Assembly (NCBI RefSeq): GCF_016865525.2
Contig: NZ_CP075169.1
Span: 3,844,337-3,908,336 of the forward strand
Source of the DNA: Sodalis ligni
Lineage (GTDB): Bacteria > Pseudomonadota > Gammaproteobacteria > Enterobacterales > Enterobacteriaceae
Length of the DNA: 64,000 nucleotides
Reading direction: 5' to 3'
The notes under the pieces were generated by a model. It was not told where the DNA came from and searched no databases. It saw only the letters and a list, made by a program, of their open reading frames with translations. Shown in pieces: positions 57,949-64,000 of the stretch. The position numbers and the translations under genes are program-made. Positions within the stretch are counted from its first letter, which is position 1, and each line of letters opens with the position of its first letter.

Positions 57949-58420
57949 TTACTGAGGTAACGTCCAATTCTGTGCAGGCAGACCAGCACATGCGGCCATC
58001 GTCACCGGCTTGTCCAACCCTGCGGCCGTCAGGCACTTATTTGATGCCATATTACGGACCTCCGTACCAACACCTTGAAAAGCTTTCCATTGCTGTTTTG
58101 TGTCATTAAAGTCACAGGCAGCGGTCACAGGGACTTTACCACCGTCATCAGACAGACACTGACCGCTTTTCAGTACGATGTAATGAAAATTATTTTTACA
58201 GGGCTGGCTTTCGCCACGGAATCGCAAGCTAATAAACTGGGTTTACCCTGGTCATTCTCATCCAAACAGTTACGGCCATTTGCAATATTAAGATGACCAG
58301 ATACTGTTTCAGTCGTCACCGTCACTACTTTGGCCCTTGGATATCTTCCTGTGAAACTGCTGCAATCGAAGAGAACGATACCGTTAAAACAACAATTGAT
58401 GCAGATAAACGTGCTGCCAT
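57949..58420 (-). pseudogene. Secreted ricin-type beta-trefoil lectin, frame broken twice
   Basis: The true start is the ATG at 58420 (AAGGAG 7 bases upstream), giving a signal peptide MAARLSASIVVLTVSFSSIA. The frame is lost twice: a G-run at 58334-58336 and near 58218. Adding one base at each yields 157 residues ending at 57949. The mature part shows beta-trefoil repeats with Q-x-W motifs (TKQQWKAFQ and AQNWTLPQ) and paired cysteines (GRNCLDEND, SGQCLSDDGG, SNKCLTAAG). It would be a secreted carbohydrate-binding protein. Relatives include toxin-associated lectins (CdtA/CdtC) but also harmless ones. A short coding-like stretch in 57785-57948 on the same strand is unexplained. Confidence 0.72.
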
Positions 58421-58551
58421 ATAATCACTCCTTGTGAATTAATTATCTTTTGATTATTAACATGTTTAGCTTAACAACAAGTTAATGACATGTTTTTGAT
58501 ACAGTTAAATAAGGTCTCTATCAAGATTTTATTTACATTTATTAACTCCAT

Positions 58552-58854
58552 TTATATAACGTTTAGCTGAGGCCGCTCTGGGTTGTGCCCTGGGCCGGAG
58601 TCACGGTTCGATTGGGCGACATGAACGCTGGGGTCAAAGCCCCTCTCCAGCAGCGAGCGCAAATCCACAACCGGGTTAACGTCAGGGCTGGGTGCTTGCC
58701 AAGGCCAAGCCGATGCTGTTTCCCCTGCCACCTGTAACGGTACTGAAAGTTAATCACGCCTTTAGGTGATATCCTTAAACCAAGCCCATCCGAATCAGTT
58801 ATTTCGGCAGGGCCGGCATAGGGTTTACCCTGTAACGAACGTAGCCAATGTCAT
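58552..58854 (-). pseudogene. Tyrosine integrase stump (N-terminal domain)
   Basis: Translated on the minus strand this stretch gives GKPYAGPAEITDSDGLGLRI, then PKGVINFQYRYRWQGKQHRL, then GLGKHPALTLT. That is the DUF4102 arm-binding N-terminus of P4-type integrases. After a break it continues VDLRSLLERGFDPSVHVAQS and stops at 58552. The catalytic domain (R..HxxR..Y) is absent. Start ATG is probably at 58854, with a further base missing just after it. It lies ~30 bases from the sbcB start and marks the right edge of the accessory islet. Confidence 0.75.
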
Positions 58855-58883
58855 ACAGATACATTGAAGAGCGATGAGATACC

Positions 58884-60305
58884 ATGGCGGACACAAAAAG
58901 ACAGCCGACCTTTCTGGTGCATGATTACGAGACCTTCGGCACGCACCCGGCGCTGGATCGCCCGGCCCAGTTTGCCGGCATCCGGGCCGATCTGGAGTTC
59001 ACCCCGCTGGGGGATCCGCAGGTTTTTTACTGCCGTCCGGCGGACGATTACCTGCCCGACCCGGAAGCGGTGCTGATTACCGGCATCACGCCGCAGCAGG
59101 CCGCCCGCGAGGGAGTGAACGAGGCGGAGTTCGCCCGGCGTATCCATGCTATGTTCAGCGTGCCGGATACCTGCATCCTCGGATACAACAATATCCGCTT
59201 CGATGACGAAGTGACGCGCAATATATTCTACCGCAACTTCTATGATCCCTATGCCTACAGCTGGCAGCAGGGAAATTCCCGCTGGGATCTGCTGGATGTG
59301 ATGCGTGCCTGTTATGCTCTGCGTCCGGAAGGCATCCACTGGCCGCAGAACGATGACGGCTTGCCCAGTTTTCGTTTGGAACACCTGACGCGGGCCAACG
59401 GCGTGGAACATACCCATGCCCATGACGCCATGGCGGATGTCCATGCCACCCTGGCCATGGCCCGGCTGGCACGCCAAGCGCAGCCAAAGCTGTTCGATTA
59501 TCTCTACCGTCACCGCGGCAAGCAGTCCCTGAAGGCCTTGATTGACATCGCCGCGATGAAACCGCTGGTGCATGTATCGGGCATGTTCGGCGCCGGACGC
59601 GGCAATACCGCCTGGATAGCGCCGCTGGCCTGGCACCCGGATAACCAGAACGCATTGATTGTCTGCGATCTGGCCGGCGACATGTCGGTTTTGCTGGACC
59701 TGGATGCGGACCGGCTGCGGACCCTGCTCTATACCCGCCGGGATCAACTGGGGGAGCAATCGCCGGTGCCCATCAAGCTGGTGCATATCAACAAGTGCCC
59801 GGTGCTGGCCCCCGCCAATACCCTGCGGCCGGAGGACGCGCAGCGGCTGGGTATCGATCGGAAGCGTTGCCTGGATAACCTGCTCATTTTACGCCAGCAT
59901 GCCGAAGTGCGGGAAAAGGTTTTAGCGATATTTAGCGAGGCGGAACCTTTTGTCCCTTCGCAGGATGTGGATGCCCAGCTGTATAACGGCTTTTTCAGCG
60001 ACGCCGACCGGACGGCGATGGGGATTATCCTGGAAACCGATCCGGTCAATCTGCCGGCGCTGGATATCAGCTTTGTCGACGGCCGGCTGGAAGAGCTGCT
60101 GTTTCGCTATCGGGCGCGAAATTTTCCCCACACCCTGGATGACAGCGAACAGCAGCGCTGGCTGGCCTATCGCAAGAATGTGTTCAGCCCGGAAAAATTA
60201 CAAACCTACGTCGCGACCCTGGAACGGCTTTATGCGGAACACCAGGACAATGAAAACCACCTTCGGCTGTTAAAGGCGCTGTTTGACTATCTGCAGCAGC
60301 TTTAA
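58884..60305 (+). CDS. sbcB: Exonuclease I (SbcB)
   Basis: 473 residues, full length for the 3'-5' single-strand exonuclease of DEDD type. ExoI: Asp/Glu in FLVHDYETFGTHPALDRPAQ. ExoII: GYNNIRFDDEVTRNIFYRN. ExoIII: HDAMADVHATLAMARL. The SH3-like and C-terminal helical domains follow. It functions in recombination, mismatch repair and ssDNA degradation. It converges on puuA with a gap of only 12 bases. Confidence 0.95.
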   Translation: MADTKRQPTFLVHDYETFGTHPALDRPAQFAGIRADLEFTPLGDPQVFYCRPADDYLPDPEAVLITGITPQQAAREGVNEAEFARRIHAMFSVPDTCILGYNNIRFDDEVTRNIFYRNFYDPYAYSWQQGNSRWDLLDVMRACYALRPEGIHWPQNDDGLPSFRLEHLTRANGVEHTHAHDAMADVHATLAMARLARQAQPKLFDYLYRHRGKQSLKALIDIAAMKPLVHVSGMFGAGRGNTAWIAPLAWHPDNQNALIVCDLAGDMSVLLDLDADRLRTLLYTRRDQLGEQSPVPIKLVHINKCPVLAPANTLRPEDAQRLGIDRKRCLDNLLILRQHAEVREKVLAIFSEAEPFVPSQDVDAQLYNGFFSDADRTAMGIILETDPVNLPALDISFVDGRLEELLFRYRARNFPHTLDDSEQQRWLAYRKNVFSPEKLQTYVATLERLYAEHQDNENHLRLLKALFDYLQQL

Positions 60306-60317
60306 GTTACCGCAGCT

Positions 60318-61748
60318 TCAAGCGTTTTTCAGCATCCAGCCGATTTCGGTCTGCGTCACCATACGTTCGAAATGCCGCAGCTCCGCCTGTTTGCAGGTAT
60401 GGAAAACATGGCAAAAATGCTCGCCCAATCGATGCGTTAACGCCTGATTGCCGGCAAAAAGCCGCAGTGCCTCGCATTGCCGGATGGGCAGCGTCGCTCC
60501 CTGCAGCTCCTCGCCGTTGCCGGTGACCTCCTGTGGCAGCGGCAACGGATGCTCCAAACCATGGGCTATGCCGGCCAGCGCCGCGGCCAGGGCCAGGTAG
60601 GGATTGGCATCAGCCCCAGGAACCCGGTATTCCACCCGGTGATTGGCGCTGTCGCTGCAGGGAATGCGCAGCGCCACGGTCCGGTTGTTATAGCCCCAGT
60701 TGGCCTGGGTCGGCACATACATGCCCGGCTGGAAACGCCGGAAGGCATTGACATTCGGCGCCAATACCGCCATGGAAGCCGGCAGCAAATCCAGCATTCC
60801 GGCCAGGATGCGGCGCATCAGCGGGGAATTCCGGCCGGCGGCGTCGGACAGCAGATTTTTGCCTTGGCCGTCCTGCAGGCTGATATGCAAATGCATACCG
60901 CTGCCGGCGAAGTCCTCGTAAGGCTTCGCCATAAAGGTGGCGTTCATGCCGTGATTTTCCGCCACCAGCCGCACCAGCCGTTTGAGCTGCAGGGCGTGAT
61001 CGCAGGCCTTCATGAGATTATCCCCATGCAGCAGATTGATTTCGAACTGGCCGGGGGATGATTCGGCTACCGCGCCGTTGAGAGGCAATTTCTGTAAACC
61101 GGCCAAGCGGTGGATATCGTCCAGCACGGCGGCAAAGTTATCCAGATTTTCCAATGAATAGATTTGGGGCTGGGTATGGCGTTCATGGGTGCCAGGCGCG
61201 CAGGGCGGCTGCAGCATGCCGGAGGAATCCCTGTCCTGATCCACCAGGTAAAACTCCATTTCCACCGCCACCACCGGGAAAATATCCTGTTGCTTTAGGA
61301 CATGCCAAACCTGATTCAACACGTTGCGCGGTTCAACAGCAAACGGCGACCCGTCCTCATCCAGCATGGTCAGCATAAGCTGGGCAATATGGAAGGGATC
61401 GGCGGCGGAAGGCATTAATGTACCGGCCACCGGCATGCACAGATGATCCGGCTCGCCTTTTTCCTGTCCGAGTCCCGCTTCCTCCACCGTATGGCCGTAG
61501 AGGTTGATGGCAAAAACCGATGAGGGGAAATAACAGCCGTTTTCAATTTTCGCCAGGCTGGCGACGGGAAGACGTTTACCGCGGAAAAAACCATTCAGAT
61601 CGGTGAGAAGAATATCGACATGCTGCGTATGGGGATAGCGTTCCAGGTAAGCATGGACTTCCCGCTGGAACGCGCTGGTTCGACTCTCATCGTATCGCGC
61701 TGCACGGCGAACGGCCGTACAAGGCTCGGCTTCCTTGAGATTATGCAT
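60318..61748 (-). CDS. puuA: Gamma-glutamylputrescine synthetase-like (PuuA)
   Basis: I choose the start at 61748 (MHNLKEAEPC), giving 476 residues. Glutamine synthetase fold: DILLTDLNGFFRGKRLP near the N-terminus, metal-binding EMEFYLVDQD, AESSPGQFEINLLH, the HLHISL motif and RRFQPGMYVPTQANWG. The change of the canonical GS ammonium-site residues and the absence of an adenylylation loop indicate the PuuA branch, which ligates glutamate to putrescine. The other puu genes are not in the window, so a different amine substrate is possible. Confidence 0.85.
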   Translation of the reverse strand: MHNLKEAEPCTAVRRAARYDESRTSAFQREVHAYLERYPHTQHVDILLTDLNGFFRGKRLPVASLAKIENGCYFPSSVFAINLYGHTVEEAGLGQEKGEPDHLCMPVAGTLMPSAADPFHIAQLMLTMLDEDGSPFAVEPRNVLNQVWHVLKQQDIFPVVAVEMEFYLVDQDRDSSGMLQPPCAPGTHERHTQPQIYSLENLDNFAAVLDDIHRLAGLQKLPLNGAVAESSPGQFEINLLHGDNLMKACDHALQLKRLVRLVAENHGMNATFMAKPYEDFAGSGMHLHISLQDGQGKNLLSDAAGRNSPLMRRILAGMLDLLPASMAVLAPNVNAFRRFQPGMYVPTQANWGYNNRTVALRIPCSDSANHRVEYRVPGADANPYLALAAALAGIAHGLEHPLPLPQEVTGNGEELQGATLPIRQCEALRLFAGNQALTHRLGEHFCHVFHTCKQAELRHFERMVTQTEIGWMLKNA

Positions 61749-61869
61749 AGACCACCCGCATGAATATGCTGCTGATGAGATTATGGCTGACGCCAAATCC
61801 GAGAGCGCACACTACGCCCGCTATAAAAAACATAGCGGCAATCGCCGGTATTGGCAAATACGTCCCCGG

Positions 61870-62703
61870 CTAGGATAACCGGATCGGCATCAGCGCGGGA
61901 TCCGGATACTGATATTCAAAGCCCAGCTCACGGCAGATACGGTTACCGTCGACGATTTTACCGGTTTCCTTGTCGTCGCCGGGCAAAAATTCCGGCGGCT
62001 TGGTGCCCAATTCACGCGCCCGCGCCGGATAGTAGTCCCGTTTCGCCGGATGCCCCGGGGCGCAGATATTATACAAATGGCCGCCCTTAGGCAGTTTAAG
62101 CAACAATTCGATAGCGCTTATCACATCGGATTGATGCACCAGATTCACCCCATGGGAACCGCCGGGTAAATGGGTTTTGCCCGCCAAAAACCGGCCGGGA
62201 TGGCGGCTCGGCCCCACCAGCCCCGCCAGGCGCAGAATATCCACCGAGGTATTGGGCAGGCGATGCAGCCACTGCTCCAGTTCCCTCAGGCAAATCGCCG
62301 TGGGGGTCACCGGCTCCAGCGGGCTGTTCTCCCGCAGGGTGCCGACGGTATCGCCGTATACCGACGTGGAGCTGGTAAAAATAATCCGCGGCACGCCAAA
62401 GGACAGCGCGCTGTCCACCACCTGCCGGACCGCCAGGAAATAGTCCTCCGGCCGCTGCGCGGTATGGCCCGCCGGCAGGGTCACGATAAGCGCTTCAACC
62501 TGGAGCAGAGCGGCCATATCATCCGGCTCGGCCTGGATCTCCGGCGTCAGCAGCAGCGGATAACACTCCACGCCGCACATCCGGGCCGCATCAACCCCGT
62601 CCGGGGTGGTTTTCGTTCCGGTGACGCCATAACCCTTGGCCAGTAATGACAGGGCCAGGGGCATTCCCAGCCACCCTAAACCCACAATCGCAATTTTTTT
62701 CAT
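61870..62703 (-). CDS. yeeZ: NAD(P)-binding oxidoreductase YeeZ
   Basis: 277 residues. Rossmann motif KIAIVGLGWLGMPLALSL at the N-terminus, SSTSVYGD at ~115-122 resembling the SDR catalytic serine, and NLVHQSDVISAIELLLKLP. It matches E. coli YeeZ in length and sits between puuA/sbcB and the his operon, as yeeZ does in E. coli. Related to extended short-chain dehydrogenases; substrate unknown. Confidence 0.88.
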   Translation of the reverse strand: MKKIAIVGLGWLGMPLALSLLAKGYGVTGTKTTPDGVDAARMCGVECYPLLLTPEIQAEPDDMAALLQVEALIVTLPAGHTAQRPEDYFLAVRQVVDSALSFGVPRIIFTSSTSVYGDTVGTLRENSPLEPVTPTAICLRELEQWLHRLPNTSVDILRLAGLVGPSRHPGRFLAGKTHLPGGSHGVNLVHQSDVISAIELLLKLPKGGHLYNICAPGHPAKRDYYPARARELGTKPPEFLPGDDKETGKIVDGNRICRELGFEYQYPDPALMPIRLS

Positions 62704-62859
62704 AATCCCTCATCCGCAAGGCTCCGTTCTCACAGGATCGATAGCCTCGCTGCTAAACGTCAAGCCAATCGGCAAAAAAATGTTGCACTCGGCGGCAAAT
62801 ATCGTTAGGTTAACTATAAATGTAATACACCGTTTCATCAGCTTATTGCGAGAATATTT

Positions 62860-62907
62860 ATGAACTGCGTTCAGTTTAGCCACCATCGCCACCATCACCC
62901 TGACTAG
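62860..62907 (+). CDS. hisL: his operon leader peptide
   Basis: The 15-residue peptide [15 protein letters not shown] carries five histidines in six residues, interrupted by an Arg. E. coli HisL is MTRVQFKHHHHHHHPD, with seven in a row. Ribosome stalling at these codons senses charged His-tRNA. It precedes the antiterminator and terminator of the his operon. Confidence 0.93.
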   Translation: MNCVQFSHHRHHHPD

Positions 62908-62925
62908 TCTTTCAGGCGTTTGGTG

Positions 62926-62996
62926 CTGGAAGACAAAAATCTTCCAGTGGCGCAGAACGTAGAGAGCCCTCGGAAGATTTCTTCCGAGGGTTTTTT
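62926..62996 (+). promoter_or_regulatory. his attenuator: antiterminator and terminator hairpins
   Basis: CTGGAAGA (62926-62933) pairs with TCTTCCAG (62940-62947), the pause or competing hairpin. The terminator is CCCTCGGAAG (62967-62976) with CTTCCGAGGG (62981-62990) around ATTT, followed by TTTTTT (62991-62996). Shared TCTTCC/GGAAGA words allow mutually exclusive structures. Classical transcription attenuation coupled to hisL translation. Confidence 0.92.
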
Positions 62997-63035
62997 GGCT
63001 CGATAATTTCAAATCTTAGGTTAGAGGACTTCATT

Positions 63036-63931
63036 TTGGACAAATCACGTTTACGGATAGCGATGCAAAAATCAGGCAGGCTCAGCACGGACTCGCAGAA
63101 ACTGCTTGAGCACTGCGGCATTAAAATCAATCTCCAGCAGCAGCGTTTGCTGGCTTTGCGGAAAACATGCCCATCGACATCATGCGCGTCCGTGACGACG
63201 ATATCCCCGGATTGGTGATGGACGGCGTGGTGGATTTGGGTATTATCGGTGAAAATGTCCTGGAAGAAGAGCTGCTCAATCGCCGCGCCCAGGGTGAAGA
63301 CCCCCGGTATTTTATACTGCGCCGCCTGGATTTCGGCGCCTGCCGTCTGTCGCTGGCGCTGCCTCTGGATGAGCCCTTCACCGGACCGCAGTGCCTGCAA
63401 GGCAAACGCATCGCCACCTCCTATCCGCACCTGCTCAAACAATATCTCGATAAACTGGGTATCAACTTCAAATCCTGCCTGCTGAACGGCTCGGTGGAAG
63501 TGGCTCCCCGCGCCGGCCTGGCGGACGCCATCTGCGATCTGGTTTCCACCGGCGCCACCCTCGAGGCCAACGGTTTACGGGAAGTAGAGGTGATTTACCG
63601 CTCCAAGGCCTGCCTCATCCAAAGCGACGTTGAGCTGCCGCCGGCCAAGCAGGCGCTGATCGACAAACTGATGATCCGCATCCAGGGGGTCATCCAGGCC
63701 CGGGAATCGAAATACATCATGCTGCATGCCCCCACTGAACGTCTTGACGATATCGTGGCCCTGCTGCCGGGCGCCGAACGCCCCACCATCCTGCCGCTGG
63801 CCGGCGATAAACAGCGGGTGGCCATGCATATGGTCAGCAGCGAAACCCTGTTCTGGGAAACGATGGAAAATCTCAAAGCCCTCGGTGCCAGCTCCATTCT
63901 GGTACTGCCCATTGAAAAAATGATGGAGTAG
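63036..63931 (+). pseudogene. hisG: ATP phosphoribosyltransferase HisG, frame broken
   Basis: First enzyme of histidine synthesis. The frame begins at TTG 63036 (AGAGG 8 bases upstream; an ATT one codon earlier would give the usual MLDKSRLRI). It is lost after [11 protein letters not shown], in the T-run 63155-63157. One added T gives [20 protein letters not shown] and a 298-residue enzyme, matching E. coli (299). Motifs [36 protein letters not shown] and the PRPP/regulatory segments are intact. Loss of this gene would make the cell a histidine auxotroph unless the break is a sequence error. Confidence 0.93.
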
Positions 63932-63935
63932 CCTG

Positions 63936-64000
63936 ATGACCCCCTCCCCTTTTTCAACGCCGATTCGCTGGGACGCGTGCTCGCCGACGCAGCGGGCGGC
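63936..64000 (+). CDS. hisD: Histidinol dehydrogenase HisD, N-terminal part
   Basis: Only the first ~21 codons are in the window (MTPSPFSTPIRWDACSPTQR). The RWDAC corresponds to DWNSC near the start of E. coli HisD. It begins 4 bases after the hisG stop, as in the his operon. It continues past the window edge. Confidence 0.85.
   Translation, partial: MTPSPFSTPIRWDACSPTQRA

Noticed and set aside
57648..57989. 113-codon minus-strand frame
   Set aside because: It is antisense to the lipoprotein gene over much of its length. Only a short central stretch looks protein-like, not enough to call a gene.

Overview
The window reads as a chromosome segment of an enterobacterium (Enterobacterales, gamma-Proteobacteria). 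The right end carries the order tmaR(yeeX)-yeeA ... sbcB ... yeeZ-hisL-hisG-hisD, which is the E. coli arrangement with insertions, and the pdu-type genes match the Salmonella products closely. GC is moderately high with AT-rich accessory patches. A Sodalis/Pectobacteriaceae-like host is my guess from gene content; the sequence alone does not name the species.

Layout. 0-7 kb: a truncated mannose-family PTS IIB remnant, a Kdo 3-hydroxylase, an AaeXAB/YdhIJK-type efflux operon, a PucR-type regulator and a ClpP-like protein. 7-17.4 kb: a leftward cluster (MBL-fold lactonase-like, NIPSNAP, two beta-hydroxyacid dehydrogenases, aldehyde dehydrogenase, two CMD-family proteins, cupin, MHS-type transporter, FCD/GntR regulator, peptide-type binding protein) that looks like an unassigned catabolic pathway. 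17.9-30.1 kb: a bacterial microcompartment locus with a Pdu shell and Pdu auxiliary enzymes (pduA,B,F,J,K,L,M,N,P,Q, pocR). The B12-dependent diol dehydratase genes are replaced by a glycyl-radical diol/glycerol dehydratase and its activase. 30-39 kb: glutamine-dependent NAD synthetase, a phosphoesterase, a second-type citrate synthase, an amidohydrolase with an MFS carrier, and sotB. 39-43.3 kb: two arrays of a 107-bp tandem repeat, each sitting between convergent genes. They flank a PAS-GGDEF-EAL protein and a purine permease whose upstream region carries NtrC and sigma-54 sites. 43-55 kb: a DNA glycosylase, an LDH-family dehydrogenase, tmaR, yeeA, a three-subunit membrane gluconate dehydrogenase-type operon, and cstA. 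55-58.9 kb: a degraded AT-rich islet (effector-like gene, lipoprotein, ricin-type lectin, integrase stump) inserted next to sbcB. 58.9-64 kb: sbcB, puuA, yeeZ and the start of the his operon with its leader attenuator.

A striking cross-cutting property is that at least fifteen genes, including hisG and yeeA, are broken by single-base losses, mostly in short homopolymers. One added base at each restores a full-length protein of normal family size. I saw no clear case needing an insertion and few substitution stops. This fits an indel-prone assembly at least as well as real gene decay, so 'pseudogene' labels below mean 'reading frame broken in this sequence'.
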